Source: Alitabrizicola rongguiensis (lineage in GTDB: Bacteria; Pseudomonadota; Alphaproteobacteria; Rhodobacterales; Rhodobacteraceae). From it: a DNA stretch of 64,000 nucleotides. The notes under the pieces were generated by a model. The model worked only from the letters and a program-made list of their open reading frames with translations, made no database searches and had not been told where the DNA came from. Below are positions 9,501-18,437 of this stretch, one piece after another. The stretch lies in assembly GCF_021491355.1 (NCBI RefSeq), contig NZ_JAKENF010000001.1, forward strand, positions 682,001 through 746,000, read 5' to 3'. How positions within the stretch are numbered: position 1 is the first letter of the stretch; every line of letters starts with the position of its first letter. Made by a program: the position numbers and the translations under genes.

Positions 9501-10175
9501 TTCAACCTGGGCAACGTAGCGGCGCAGGATCGGCGACAGATAAGCATCTACCACCGTCGTATCACCGCGCGCGACCAACTTGGCCAGACGGCTGACCTCG
9601 TGGCTGGCGGAGATCTGCGTAAATCCTTCTTCCCGGGCGATCGCGGCAATGCGCATCTCGTGCTGAGGCGCGACATGCGCGTGAAGAAAGGCGACGGCAG
9701 CGGCGCGGATACCGCCTGCACGGGCCTCACGCAGAGCCGCCCGGGCTGCCTCTTCGTCGAGCTGTACCACCTCGTTCCCCACGGCATCGACACGACCGGG
9801 AACCTCGGCAACCTCTTCATAGAGAAGGTCGGGTCGCCGAATGTGCAGATCGAACAGCGCCGGGCGGGACTGGTATCCGATGCGCAGAAGATCACGGAAA
9901 CCTTCCGTGATAAGCAGGAGAACCCGCTCGCCCTTACGTTCCAGAAGAGCATTGGTGGCGACGGTCGTGCCCATCTTCACCGCGACAATCGCACCTTCGG
10001 GAATCGGCTGACCGGCCGTCAGACCAAGACAATCCCGAATGCCCTGCACGGCCGCGTCGGCATAGCGTTCCGGGTTCTCCGAAAGAAGCTTGCGCGTCTC
10101 GATCGTACCGTCAGGGCGTCGCGCAACGATATCGGTAAAGGTGCCGCCTCGGTCGATCCAGAATTCCCAAGCCAT
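6600..10175 (-). CDS. 5-oxoprolinase/hydantoinase, fused HyuA-HyuB
   Basis: A 1191-residue protein from the ATG at 10175 ([15 protein letters not shown]), with GGGGG upstream. Residues about 1-700 are a HyuA-type ATP-binding subunit: N-terminal [29 protein letters not shown] and [11 protein letters not shown]. Residues about 705-1190 are a HyuB-type subunit: [28 protein letters not shown]-like GNYNAPLA and the C-terminal Gly-rich GPGFAG and GGGGEW blocks. The fused arrangement is that of ATP-dependent 5-oxoprolinases, which open 5-oxoproline to glutamate. Related hydantoinases and acetophenone carboxylases share the fold, so the substrate is inferred from the single-chain architecture. It is cytosolic, with no companion transporter adjacent. 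Confidence 0.88.
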   Translation of the reverse strand: MAWEFWIDRGGTFTDIVARRPDGTIETRKLLSENPERYADAAVQGIRDCLGLTAGQPIPEGAIVAVKMGTTVATNALLERKGERVLLLITEGFRDLLRIGYQSRPALFDLHIRRPDLLYEEVAEVPGRVDAVGNEVVQLDEEAARAALREARAGGIRAAAVAFLHAHVAPQHEMRIAAIAREEGFTQISASHEVSRLAKLVARGDTTVVDAYLSPILRRYVAQVESALGRSRLLFMQSNGGLTEAHRFQGKDAILSGPAGGIVGMARTAQAAGFDRVIGFDMGGTSTDVSHFSGQYERSFETEVAGVRMRAPMMDIHTVAAGGSSICTFRDGRFQVGPESAGANPGPASYRRGGPLTITDCNVMLGRLSPAHFPAVFGPDGNQPLDAKAVTARFVALAGEIAVATGRPLLPPEQVAEGFLRIAVENMANAIKKISVQRGHDVTRYTLQCFGGAGGQHACRVADALGMTRVFLHPYAGVLSAYGMGLADIRALREAQFDAPLTAFEAAEAEISRLSDAARAEVAAQGVASARVEARAHLRYDGSHQALEVPFDTPETMRLAFEAVHRSRFGFISPERAILFEMLVAEAAGGAAQLTQFPLPAQGPPVPLDHLQVWAEGWRDVPLYDRALLGQDARIDGPAILRETTGTVVVEPGWSARCDATGNLILERNQAISHAPAVGTQVDPIRLELFNNLFMSVAEQMGATLANTAWSVNIKERLDFSCAVFDAAGDLVANAPHVPVHLGSMSDAVRTVIRSTRGTARPGDAWMLNSPYNGGTHLPDVTVITPVFAGSEPAFWLGSRGHHADIGGRTPGSSPPDSRTIDEEGVLVDVTPLVEEGRFREAQVRALLTSGRWPCRAVDQNIADLKAQVAANETGRRELHKVIEAQGAETVAAYMRHVQDNAEESVRAAIDRLSDGAFVYPMDIGTQIAVKVTVDRASRSAVVDFTGTSAQHAGNYNAPLAICRAVVLYVFRTLVGKPIPLNEGCLKPIRLIVPEGSMLNPRAPAAVIAGNTEVSQAACNALYGALGILAASQGTMNNFVWGNDRFQNYETIAGGTGAGPGFAGCDAVQSHMTNTRMTDPEILEKRFPVRLETFGIRKGSGGGGEWRGGNGVIRRLRFLAPVTVTTLCSSRIVPPFGGAGGDPGAVGENRVIWPDGRVERLKGNDERELPPNSVFEMLTPGGGGWGSPPGR

Positions 10176-10293
10176 GCCGCGCCCCCATTTTCGCCCCTCT
10201 CGGTCTGACAAATCAGCGGCGCTGTCAACGCGGCGACACAAGCGCAATGTTCAGTGCGCGGTGCGCCGGCAGGATCAATCCGCTCGGCAGTCC

Positions 10294-12285
10294 TCAGGTC
10301 TTGTTCCTGTCTGCCCTGATCGGATCGAACAGAAGGCGCAGACCGTTCAGCACCACAAGGACTGTCCCGCCCTCGTGCCCGACGACGGCCAGCGGCAGAG
10401 GCAGTTCGAACGCCAGCGCTCCGATCACAAGCAGGACCATCGCCGACAGCGCGAAAATCAGGTTCTGGCGAATGACCCGAGCGGTCCGCTTCGCCAGCCG
10501 ATGCGCAGCCGCGAGGCGGTCCATGTTTTCCGACAGCAGCGCAACATCCGCCGCCTGAAGCGCTACCTCGCTGCCGGCGGCACCCATGGCGATACCTACA
10601 TCCGCGCGGGCAAGTGCGGCGGCATCGTTCACACCGTCTCCGACGAAGGCGACCTTCCCCGCCTCGTGCAGATCCGCAACAAGGCGGACCTTGTCTTCGG
10701 GCAGGAGGTCCGCATGTATCTCGTCATCGCGCAAACCAAGTTCGCGGCCGATCCGCAGGGCAACCGGGCGGCGGTCGCCCGTCATCATCGCCAGCGTGGT
10801 GATCCCACTTTCTCGCAGGGCCTCTAGCGCGATGCGCGAGGTCGCGCGCGGACGGTCCGCAACCGTCACTGCGCCGTAAACCTCGGCATCGCGACCGAGG
10901 TAAACGATCGTCTCGGCATCGTCGGTCAAGGCCTGTAGCCCCACCTTCTCCAGGCTGGCTCCCATACGCGCAGCCATCCGCGCGTTGCCCGCCCACAGCA
11001 GGTTCACCCCATCACGGCTGTCTGCGTCACGGCCCGTGATCCCTTCGCTAGGATGTGCTGTCACGCCTGACACTTCGACGGCAGCCAGTCCGCGAGCTTC
11101 GACCGCGCGCCGCACGGCATCGGCGATGTGATGTTCGGAATGCGCTTCCAGTCCGCCAAGAAGCGCCAGGAACCGATCCTCGTCGCCGGTCAGGTCAACG
11201 ATACGCGTCACCTCGGCCTGGCCCGTGGTCAACGTGCCGGTCTTGTCAAAGGCAAAGGTCTTGACCGCACCAAGGGTTTCCAACGCTGCGCCGCCCTTGA
11301 ACAGGACACCTCCACGCCCCGCGGCCGCTAGGGCCGACAAGATGGCAGCCGGCACCGAGATCACGACTGCGCAAGGACTGGCCGCGACCAGCAGCGTAGC
11401 CGCGCGATAGAGCGCTTCGCCAAAGGGCCATTCCAGCCAGAGCAGCACGCAAAGTGCGACAACCGAGCCAACAAGCACTCCGACGGTATAGCGCTGCCCA
11501 AACCAGGCGCTGAACCGCTCGGAGGGCGCCTTTGCTGCCTGCGCCTCGGTGACCAGCTTGATCATTCTGGCGATCGTACCCTCGGACGCAGTGCGATCGA
11601 CCCGCACCTCAAGCACGGCATCCACGTTCACTGTCGCTTCGAAGACCGACTGGCCCTGTCGCTTGTGCACGGGCACGGACTCGCCGGTGATCGTGGCCTC
11701 GTTGATCGACCCTTCGCCCCGCAAGATCGTGCCATCGACCGGCATCCTCGCCCCTGGGCGTATGACGACAATGTCCCCGACTTCAAGGCTGCTGGCGGCA
11801 ATCTCGGTCACCTGCCCGTCGGGGTTCCGCCGCAAGGCCGTCTCGGGCCGAAGGGCCATCAGCGCCTCGACCGCCCGCCGCGCTTTCCCCATCGCCAGCT
11901 CCTCGAGCGTGGTCGACAGGCTGAAGAGCATCAGAAGTATTCCGCCTTCCATCGGCGCGCCCACGGCGGCTGCGGCGATGGCGGCGACCACCATCAGCAG
12001 GTCAACGTCAAGGACGTGATCATTCCAAAGCTCGGAAAGGGCGCGTATCGCGGGCGGAACGCCGCCAGCCAGATAGACAACGCCAAGCGCCAAGACCTGA
12101 ACTTCCCAAGGACCTCCACCAAGCATCATGGCAGCGGCGACCAGAAGCCCACCGACTGTCAGCCCTGTCAGCACCGTATCCGCCCGCGTGTCGTCGCCCC
12201 GATCGGCAAGCGAATGCGCCATGGGCTTGGCCGTCTCGGCCTGAGCCATCAGCTCCTCATCACGAACTCGCTCCTGCCCGTCCAT
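10294..12285 (-). CDS. heavy-metal P1B-type ATPase, P1B-4-like
   Basis: A 663-residue transporter with the phosphorylation motif FDKTGTLT (Asp347), actuator TGES at 200-203 and hinge GDGVND. It has no N-terminal CxxC metal-binding domain. The membrane site reads SPC at residues 303-305, and the last helices carry HEGGT followed by LVVLNGLRLL. SPC together with HEGGT, and few N-terminal helices, is the pattern of P1B-4 pumps (CoaT/CtpD), which export cobalt or iron. The nucleotide-domain dipeptide, normally His-Pro in SEHPLA, reads SEHHIA (His385-His386). It likely exports a divalent metal across the inner membrane. No metal regulator lies next to it. Metal identity is inference. Confidence 0.87.
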   Translation of the reverse strand: MDGQERVRDEELMAQAETAKPMAHSLADRGDDTRADTVLTGLTVGGLLVAAAMMLGGGPWEVQVLALGVVYLAGGVPPAIRALSELWNDHVLDVDLLMVVAAIAAAAVGAPMEGGILLMLFSLSTTLEELAMGKARRAVEALMALRPETALRRNPDGQVTEIAASSLEVGDIVVIRPGARMPVDGTILRGEGSINEATITGESVPVHKRQGQSVFEATVNVDAVLEVRVDRTASEGTIARMIKLVTEAQAAKAPSERFSAWFGQRYTVGVLVGSVVALCVLLWLEWPFGEALYRAATLLVAASPCAVVISVPAAILSALAAAGRGGVLFKGGAALETLGAVKTFAFDKTGTLTTGQAEVTRIVDLTGDEDRFLALLGGLEAHSEHHIADAVRRAVEARGLAAVEVSGVTAHPSEGITGRDADSRDGVNLLWAGNARMAARMGASLEKVGLQALTDDAETIVYLGRDAEVYGAVTVADRPRATSRIALEALRESGITTLAMMTGDRRPVALRIGRELGLRDDEIHADLLPEDKVRLVADLHEAGKVAFVGDGVNDAAALARADVGIAMGAAGSEVALQAADVALLSENMDRLAAAHRLAKRTARVIRQNLIFALSAMVLLVIGALAFELPLPLAVVGHEGGTVLVVLNGLRLLFDPIRADRNKT

Positions 12286-12373
12286 TTCCGCCCTGCTTCC
12301 GGCAATGCCAAATCAGCAAACGTTGGCACGGATCGGTGTCATCTCCAATGATCTGGAGCAAGTCGAGACCGGA

Positions 12374-12682
12374 TCAACGGATATCTTCTGCGATGCGGAC
12401 CGTCAGGAACCCATTGTTGGGAAAGGTCTCGATCGCGCCGTCGGCATAGGTGACGCGGAACTCCGCCTCATAGACCCCATCATCGGCGGTGTCGCTTGCC
12501 GCCCAGTTGTATTCCACCACCGATGCGTCGAGGACATTGCAAGGGGCGTCGATGATTGTCGCTCCACCTCGCAACCGCATCTGGAACTGTACGCTTGCGC
12601 CAACCAGGCCAACCGCCGGCTCAAGAGCAAAGCGAAGCGCAGGCGAGGTGTCGCCGCGCTTGATGTAGAAGGTCCCGCTCAT
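12374..12682 (-). CDS. small phage-tail/baseplate-like protein (BppU N-terminal-like)
   Basis: A 102-residue protein beginning MSGTFYIKRGDTSP. The start at 12682 is supported by GAGGAGAGAGG upstream; the frame extends further but into the neighbouring gene. The opening FxIKRGDT, the strand LVGASVQFQMR and the ending FPNNGFLTVRI match the beta-sandwich N-terminal domain of phage baseplate upper proteins, which anchors receptor-binding parts to virions. It follows the 733-residue esterase-like gene by 14 bp on the same strand and is the last gene of the phage-like block. Assignment by resemblance; moderate certainty. Confidence 0.55.
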   Translation of the reverse strand: MSGTFYIKRGDTSPALRFALEPAVGLVGASVQFQMRLRGGATIIDAPCNVLDASVVEYNWAASDTADDGVYEAEFRVTYADGAIETFPNNGFLTVRIAEDIR

Positions 12683-12696
12683 CTGCCTCTCTCCTC

Positions 12697-14898
12697 TCAG
12701 ACGATCCCGCTCGCGCCGCTTCCGTCCAGATGCCAGAGCTGGAACAGCCCGGCCTCGTTGCCTGAATAGGGCGTGGTCGGTGGCGTGAAATCGGCGATAT
12801 AGCGCTCCGTAAGCCAGATGGCGTGCTCGTCGCTGGTGCCAGGCCACTGATAGGTTGCCGGGCTCACCCCAAAGGCGTTGACGCCATAGACCGAACTGCC
12901 CGCCGACCGGACTGGAACTGCGGCCCCCTCGCTCGCCACAAGCACACCGTCCAGATAGAGCCGGCGCTGTGCCGCCGTGCAGACCAGCGCGACATGGTGT
13001 TCCAGCCCGTCCGCCACCGCCGGATTGGTTCCCACAACCGAATTGGTACTGTCTCCCACATAACTGTCGGCAGAACTCGCGTTGCGGAAGTTACCCAGAA
13101 GCCGTCCCGCACTGTTCACCCCGATCCAACCCTTGTTCGACATGCCCGCCAGCACGCGCACCGCACTCGGCGCAGCAGACAGCGTAAAGCGGGCCTCGAT
13201 CGTCCAGGTCGCAACCGAGGGAAGCGCGGCCCCTGCCGTCGCGGTCAGACCATAGCCCGCCGTCGCCCGCTGCCCGAAGCCGGCGATCGACGTTCCATAG
13301 GTCGCCGAGGTCATGGTGAGGGTCTGTGGCGATGTGGTCGAAACGATCGGCAGAGCCGTCACCGGCCGGACCGTACCCGCCAACGGTCGCCCTATGCCAA
13401 ATCCGTCCGCGCTATTGTCATAGATCATGTCGGCCCCGCCGTCGGCAGCCGGATCGATGCCACGCCCAAACCAGACATCCAGCGCCACGCCGTCAGCCTG
13501 CGCCGAGGCCAGCTTCAGCGTGATTGTGGCTCCACTGATCGTGATCGGGGTTGTCGTATCCAATGAAAGGGGAGTGCCTGTGTCGCCGCGAGCATAAACC
13601 TTGAAGCGCGCCGCGGGAGATCCGATGGAGTTGAGAACCGCCACTCCCGGTGGGAGCGCAACCTTCAGAACGATGTCAGTCTGGCTGGTCCGCATGGCCG
13701 ATGTGATGGTGGGCAATGCATGGCCCCGCATCGCCCTACTGAAGGCTCTGGCCAACGCCACACCGCCAGCCTGAGTCTCGTGCACGCCGTCCACAAGCGC
13801 TACGTCTACCGGCTGGACATAGGACGCACCATTTGCAGCCGCCCAGTCCGCCTGCACCTGTCGGATGCTTGCGATCCTGTCCCCGGTCCCCCAGCTTGTG
13901 GACGAGATATTCGGCAAGGCGCAAAGCAGTTTCCCAAAGCTGGTGCCAAGAACGCCATTGTGGGCAGCAACACTGGCAAACAGGCTGTTCAACGCCTGCC
14001 GATAGACCAACGGCGCCGTTCCTACACTCGAGTCGCTATGCCCCTGGAACCAGATGAACTGCTCGAACCCACCGACAGAGTCGAGCACAGCCAGCAGCGG
14101 GACGTTCTCGGTTCCACCGGGCACGAACGCGCTGATTGCCTGCGCACCCCTGGCATGACCGACCAAAGCGCAGGTCACCCCATGGGCTGATACCTGATCC
14201 TTGAGCAGAACAGCCGCTGCCGCGCCATCATACTTGCCGCTATCGCTCGGAAACGCCCAGGCTGCCGCGAGGTCGGCCTTCTGGCTGTCCTGATAGGAGC
14301 CAAAGATCACCCCATTCGCATCCGGCACCACAGCAAGATCAGACATGGTGGTGGTCTGACCATCCATCTTGGCAAAGAAACGCACGGCCAGCGATTGCCC
14401 TGCCAGCGCAATGATGCGCCCCACTCCGACGACATTCGCGTAGCTATGAAATGATGCCGACCCATTCGACCGGAACTGGAGCGTCAGCCAGCCCAGTCTT
14501 GCAGGCACATCAGGGCAGACAACCACTGCCGTTCCGGCTGCAAGTCCGGTTGCCGCAACCGTCCAGTCCTTCAGTACGGTTCCGTCCTCGGCCCTGAGCA
14601 CCCGATAATCGAGCGTCGCCGCCGTGCCGTTCAGCGTCATCTGAAAGGCCAGCGTTCCGACGCCCTTGCCTCCTTCGCCTCCAGACACTGTGCGACGTTG
14701 CGCCACCGAATAAGCCGCGGGACCAGCAACAGCGGCAATGACGTCGGCTGCCGTGTCAGCCACAGTCAGATCGCCCTCCGCCATGATCCCGGCAATCGCC
14801 TTGTAGGTCCCAGGGCTCGAAGGTTTCACCGCCGCGCCTTCTGCCGCGTCCATCTCGATGATCGTCGTGGTTGCGGGGATGAAATATTGCTTCACCAT
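12697..14898 (-). CDS. SASA/SGNH-type esterase with C-terminal LamG-like domain, phage-tail-like
   Basis: A 733-residue protein. The N-terminal 30 residues (IPATTTIIEMDAAEGAAVKP) look like a tail-fibre attachment segment. Residues about 185-400 form a hydrolase with LAGQSLAV (nucleophile Ser in a GQS block), WFQGHSDS (equivalent to the WxQGExD block of sialate O-acetylesterases) and DGVHETQAGG (Asp/His block V). Residues about 560-715 resemble a LamG/concanavalin-A-like sandwich (WTIEARFTLS, LYLDGVLVASEG). The architecture fits a tail-spike-like protein that binds and deacetylates a surface polysaccharide. There is no Sec signal peptide. It lies in a four-gene minus-strand block with other phage-like proteins. 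Function is inferred from motif order. Confidence 0.6.
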   Translation of the reverse strand: MVKQYFIPATTTIIEMDAAEGAAVKPSSPGTYKAIAGIMAEGDLTVADTAADVIAAVAGPAAYSVAQRRTVSGGEGGKGVGTLAFQMTLNGTAATLDYRVLRAEDGTVLKDWTVAATGLAAGTAVVVCPDVPARLGWLTLQFRSNGSASFHSYANVVGVGRIIALAGQSLAVRFFAKMDGQTTTMSDLAVVPDANGVIFGSYQDSQKADLAAAWAFPSDSGKYDGAAAAVLLKDQVSAHGVTCALVGHARGAQAISAFVPGGTENVPLLAVLDSVGGFEQFIWFQGHSDSSVGTAPLVYRQALNSLFASVAAHNGVLGTSFGKLLCALPNISSTSWGTGDRIASIRQVQADWAAANGASYVQPVDVALVDGVHETQAGGVALARAFSRAMRGHALPTITSAMRTSQTDIVLKVALPPGVAVLNSIGSPAARFKVYARGDTGTPLSLDTTTPITISGATITLKLASAQADGVALDVWFGRGIDPAADGGADMIYDNSADGFGIGRPLAGTVRPVTALPIVSTTSPQTLTMTSATYGTSIAGFGQRATAGYGLTATAGAALPSVATWTIEARFTLSAAPSAVRVLAGMSNKGWIGVNSAGRLLGNFRNASSADSYVGDSTNSVVGTNPAVADGLEHHVALVCTAAQRRLYLDGVLVASEGAAVPVRSAGSSVYGVNAFGVSPATYQWPGTSDEHAIWLTERYIADFTPPTTPYSGNEAGLFQLWHLDGSGASGIV

Positions 14899-14922
14899 CG
14901 GATCAATCCCTCGTCCTGTCTT

Positions 14923-15228
14923 TCACTGCCGCGTCTCAAGATGCCCGCCGTTGCGGCTTTCCGATGGAGAGGCCGTCCGGCGCGCCGAAGGCATCAGGTT
15001 CCCCTCAATGATCCTCCCGCCGCCGGTCAATCGCAGCTCCCCCTCAGCGGCAGCCGCAGCGCTTGCAGAGGCTATTGCGATCCCGGCAAGCTCGAGAATG
15101 CCCGAGCTCGACACGCCGGCACCTCCACCTGACCAGCTCGCGCCTATCACGGAAATCAAGTTGGCAACCGGCGCGGCGCCGCTCCAGCTTGCGCCATCGG
15201 CGGTGATCGTGTTCATCATGTCCGTCAT
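14923..15228 (-). CDS. small hypothetical protein of the phage-like block
   Basis: A 101-residue protein, Ala/Gly/Ser-rich, with two short repeats of the pattern ASWSG (residues about 13-18 and 30-35) and a hydrophobic middle, ILELAGIAIASASAAAAA. No recognisable domain. The start codon lies 6 bp after the stop of the upstream 133-residue gene and its stop lies 24 bp before the esterase-like gene, so it is almost certainly co-transcribed and translationally linked. In prophages, genes in this position often encode small tail or spanin-adjacent proteins; here no function can be given. Confidence 0.55.
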   Translation of the reverse strand: MTDMMNTITADGASWSGAAPVANLISVIGASWSGGGAGVSSSGILELAGIAIASASAAAAAEGELRLTGGGRIIEGNLMPSARRTASPSESRNGGHLETRQ

Positions 15229-15234
15229 CTTCGA

Positions 15235-15636
15235 TCAGGCCCCGCCTGCCGAAAGGCTAAAGGAAGTGACCGTTACGGTCTGCCCTGCGGCCAATACGGG
15301 ATTGTCCAGGGTCATGGCCCCACCGCCACCCGTCTCGGTCACTTCGCCCTGGACGTGGCAGATTGATCCCTGATGGATCCGGAAATGTCCGACCGTTCCC
15401 GCCGCATCGGCGGACAGATCCCGCCAGAGCCCAAGAAGCGCCTTGCTCCCTGTCGCGGCTCCCGCCATCCAGTCGGACGGCAGTGCGATTGTCGCAAGGA
15501 CTGTGCCGCTGTCCGACTGGGAACAGTCTGAAGGCGGAGGACCGCTGCGCAGGGTCAACACCGGCGAGGGCCCAACGGCGACCTCCATGGCATCAAGCGC
15601 GGCGTTTCTCAGTGAAGTCGAAAATTGAAAGGCCAT
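15235..15636 (-). CDS. phage-like structural hypothetical protein
   Basis: A 133-residue protein opening MAFQFSTSLRNAALDAMEVAVG, with LRSGPPPSDCSQSDSGTVLATIALPSDWM and VGHFRIHQG. This pattern is familiar from uncharacterised proteins in alphaproteobacterial prophage tail modules, where it precedes similar small genes. It is the first gene of the four-gene block, and the 187-bp gap upstream is the only place for the block's promoter. No integrase, capsid, terminase or lysis gene accompanies it, so the block is a fragment or a domesticated module. Function unknown. Confidence 0.6.
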   Translation of the reverse strand: MAFQFSTSLRNAALDAMEVAVGPSPVLTLRSGPPPSDCSQSDSGTVLATIALPSDWMAGAATGSKALLGLWRDLSADAAGTVGHFRIHQGSICHVQGEVTETGGGGAMTLDNPVLAAGQTVTVTSFSLSAGGA

Positions 15637-15823
15637 TTGCCACCCCTTGAAGCCGGTCGGGCGCTTTGCCTTCGCGCCTCTCGCTCACATGGGTAAGAGG
15701 CAACGGCTAACAGGCCCCTGCCTCTGCGGGCGCTAGATGCCTGCAGGCGCAACGGTCTGCATCATCCACAACGGAGCAAATCTACTTGCGAGCGGCGGGC
15801 GAGGAACTCGACGCCCGCGATCG

Positions 15824-17245
15824 TCAAATCACAGCAGCTTCTTCTTCACTGGCCGTCTGCACCAGACGGATCACCGTCGCGCTGCATGGAGCCTCGGCAA
15901 TGACCTGACTGGACACCGATCCAAGGAAACGTCGGGTCGAGGAATGCCCGCGTGCCCCCATGAGGATGTGGTCGACGTGATTGTTGGCCGCATAATCGAG
16001 AAGCGCTCTTCCCGGATCACTGTGCTCGAGAATCGTATAGGTCAGCCGCTCCTCCGGAAGGTCCAGCTTCTCGGCCCAAGCTTTAAGGGTGACCAGCCGC
16101 GCCACGTGAATGTTCTCACCGTCGTCGGTCGTGGTGGGGTCCAGCCCGATCCGCGCGGTCTTGATGACATTCACGCAAGCTACCCGCGAATCTGGCTGGA
16201 TCACCAGCATCCGCTGAACCCAAGTCAGCAGACGATGCGCCAGTTCCTCCATCTCTGGCGACAGGTCGACTGCCACCATCAGGATCGGCGCGCGATCAAT
16301 CTGGCTCAGCATCGTCGGCGGCGCGGCGAACCGCCGGACCTTCCGCATCTTCCGCCGGCGTCGGAAGACCGTCCAGAATCCGTCCCGCTCGGTCTTCAGG
16401 CCCCGCGCGGTAATCTTTATCTGGTTGGGATGGCTCAGATCGAAAAGCATCTGAGAGGCGGACTGGTAGCGGTTGTTCGGATCGACCTCGAGCGCGCGCA
16501 GGATGATTTCTTGCAGCCAATCCGGGATTTCGGGCACCAGGACCCGTGGCGGCACCGGATCACGCCAAAGCCGTTTGCGGACCCCTTTCAGCCGTTCGGG
16601 TTGGCCGAAAGGCATCTTGCCGGTCGCAAGCTCGTAGATCATCGCACCAAGAGCGAACAGATCGCTGCGAAGATCGTCACGCTGGCGCAGATATTGCTCG
16701 GGCGAGATGTAGGGGAAGGTTCCCATGGGAATCGTGAACTCTTCCGCCAAAAGATCCGGAAGCTCGTCGTGACGCGACAGACCAAAGTCGATCGCAACGA
16801 TCTCGCCCGTCTCGCGTCTAAGAAAGTTGTCCGGCTTCAGGTCCAGATGCACGACATGCTGCTTGTGCAGGGCATGGACCGCCTCCGCCATCCGCGCCGC
16901 GAGTTCAATCACATCTGATACCGGCAAAGGAGCGGTCTTGAATAACTGCAGCAAAGATTTGCCGGGAATCCGCTCCGTGACGATATAGGGCATTACCGAG
17001 AAATCCCCGACCCCCATCACGCGCGGCACATGCTGGCCGACCAGCCGCGGCATGATCATCTGTTCGACCTCAAAGCCGACGATGGTCGGGCCGTCATATC
17101 CGTCGAGGATGGTCGGCACCTTCATGACCATCGGCGTTCGGTACAGAGGATGGGTCACGTCCCAGATCGTCGCGAAACCGCCCTGGTGAAGACAGGCGCC
17201 CAGCTTGAAGCCGTCAATCTCCAGTCCCTCGCTTGGACGCAGCAT
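15824..17245 (-). CDS. serine/threonine protein kinase fused to universal stress protein domain
   Basis: A 473-residue cytosolic protein. Residues about 12-270 are a Hanks-type kinase: Gly-rich loop HQGGFATIWDV, ATP-anchoring Lys42 in VMKVP, catalytic loop HLDLKPDN with Asp135, metal-binding DFG at 153-155, then GTFPYISPEQ. The catalytic loop has Leu instead of Arg before the Asp (non-RD). A basic linker (RRRRKMRKVRR) at about 302-312 joins a UspA domain at about 320-473, which ends with the nucleotide-binding pattern GARGHSSTRRFLGSVSSQVI. A nucleotide-sensing Usp domain could regulate the kinase; this is inference. The gene starts 1 bp after the stop of a metallophosphoesterase gene, suggesting a kinase-phosphatase pair. 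Confidence 0.88.
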   Translation of the reverse strand: MLRPSEGLEIDGFKLGACLHQGGFATIWDVTHPLYRTPMVMKVPTILDGYDGPTIVGFEVEQMIMPRLVGQHVPRVMGVGDFSVMPYIVTERIPGKSLLQLFKTAPLPVSDVIELAARMAEAVHALHKQHVVHLDLKPDNFLRRETGEIVAIDFGLSRHDELPDLLAEEFTIPMGTFPYISPEQYLRQRDDLRSDLFALGAMIYELATGKMPFGQPERLKGVRKRLWRDPVPPRVLVPEIPDWLQEIILRALEVDPNNRYQSASQMLFDLSHPNQIKITARGLKTERDGFWTVFRRRRKMRKVRRFAAPPTMLSQIDRAPILMVAVDLSPEMEELAHRLLTWVQRMLVIQPDSRVACVNVIKTARIGLDPTTTDDGENIHVARLVTLKAWAEKLDLPEERLTYTILEHSDPGRALLDYAANNHVDHILMGARGHSSTRRFLGSVSSQVIAEAPCSATVIRLVQTASEEEAAVI

Positions 17246-17246
17246 C

Positions 17247-17987
17247 CTATTCCCCTTTCAGCAGACGGGTCGCCAGCACCTCGGGCAACCCAGTTGCCCG
17301 TATCTTTGCTGCGGTCGACGCCACGTCGTAGGCGACACGTCGGAAGCTCAGTTCATTCGTGCCGGTGTCCAGAATTGCATAGGCTGCCTCGGGACTTCGA
17401 TCGCGCGGCTGACCCACCGACCCGACGACCACGATCCAACGCCGCGAACGGATCAGCGGCACGGCAGCACCGATCCGGAACTCATGTTCCTGGACCTGCC
17501 CGGTAAGGCCGCATGAAATCAGCGCGGGTACATGGACATGCCCGCAGAAGATCAGGCGCGAGGTGCAGACGCGGAAACTGCCCATCGCCCGCTGAGCGCC
17601 CGTCACGTAGATCCAGTCGCCAGGATCGTTGGCACTTGCATGAACAAAAAGGATGTCACCCAGCTCTTGCGTCAGCGGCAATGCAGCGAGGAACTTGCGT
17701 TGGGCCTCGTTCATGCGTGGCCTGGTCCAGTCCATCGCCGCCGCGGCCACTTTTCCCATCGACTCGGCACGATCGCCCACGGCGTTGTCGTGGTTGCCCT
17801 GAACGGCGATTGCACCGGCCTCGACCAGAGCGGCAGCCTTATCCGCACACCATTCTGGATCAGGGCCATATCCCACAATGTCTCCCAGCAGGACAATGCG
17901 ATCAATCGCCCGCTGCTCCACGTCTGCAAGCACGGCAGAAAAGGCCTCCCGATTGCCGTGGATGTCCGTCAGGATCGCCAATCGCAT
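17247..17987 (-). CDS. calcineurin-like metallophosphoesterase
   Basis: A 246-residue protein from the ATG at 17987, chosen for GGAGGAGA upstream and because the product then begins MRLAILTDIHGN, as in the family. The dinuclear metal motifs are complete and in order: DIHGN (residues 8-12), GDIVGYG, GNHD, a His in FVHASAND, and GHVH. It is close in layout to YfcE/PrpE-type enzymes that act on phosphodiesters, nucleotides or phosphoproteins. Its gene directly precedes the kinase-Usp fusion with 1 bp between them, so a role in reversing that kinase's phosphorylation is reasonable but unproven. Cytoplasmic; no signal peptide. Confidence 0.88.
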   Translation of the reverse strand: MRLAILTDIHGNREAFSAVLADVEQRAIDRIVLLGDIVGYGPDPEWCADKAAALVEAGAIAVQGNHDNAVGDRAESMGKVAAAAMDWTRPRMNEAQRKFLAALPLTQELGDILFVHASANDPGDWIYVTGAQRAMGSFRVCTSRLIFCGHVHVPALISCGLTGQVQEHEFRIGAAVPLIRSRRWIVVVGSVGQPRDRSPEAAYAILDTGTNELSFRRVAYDVASTAAKIRATGLPEVLATRLLKGE

Positions 17988-18437
17988 CCCGTCTCCTCCC
18001 TCCACCGGTAGACCCCCGGCTTCCCCCTCCCGCAGCCTATGCGTGGCTTCCGGTTGCGGCAATTGCCCAAGACCGCGACCGCTCGCCGCGCCTGCGAATC
18101 AGCCGACAGGTGAATCGCGCCTCGCGAGTTGCCGGAACGGGCACCCGGCAAGAACCAGCCTGTCGGCCTGATGGGCCCGTCTGGCGCGCCGGCGTCTGCG
18201 AGACGTCATCCACGCGGTTCAACACGGGTCTGCTGTGAATCTCCACAGCTTTGAATTGGCTGATGTTAGCGCGATCAGAGATGCAAGAAATTTACAGATG
18301 ATCCGCACCCATAGTCAAATTATTTTCAAAAAAATGCTTCTTAATAAAATACTTACAATTTACTTCACAAACGCGCTAAAGTGCCAGTGGGGGCGAAGGA
18401 CTGGATTGATGTCGACCCCGAAAGTCGGAGGAGCATC
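17988..18437. promoter_or_regulatory. 450-bp intergenic control region between the phosphoesterase gene and acs
   Basis: This is the longest gene-free stretch up to 20 kb. The left 250 bp is GC-rich with no convincing gene. From about 18255 to 18375 the sequence becomes strongly AT-rich (runs such as ATTATTTTC and CTTAATAAAATAC), unlike anything nearby, and must hold the acs promoter. A dyad, GCTGTG-N6-CACAGC, lies at 18232-18249. No clear sigma-54 box was found. The acs ribosome binding site GGAGGAG is at 18427-18433. The phosphoesterase-kinase pair reads away on the other strand, so the region serves divergent units. Confidence 0.6.

Noticed and set aside
7767-10208. An 813-codon open frame on the plus strand antisense to the oxoprolinase gene
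   Set aside because: It mirrors the high-GC codon pattern of the real gene, its product is low-complexity and rich in Arg, His and Gln with no domain, and the oxoprolinase on the other strand is unmistakable.
12374-15636. Complete prophage or gene transfer agent
   Set aside because: No integrase, terminase, portal, capsid, tail-tape or lysis genes and no attachment-site repeats seen around the block; only a four-gene tail-like module is supported.
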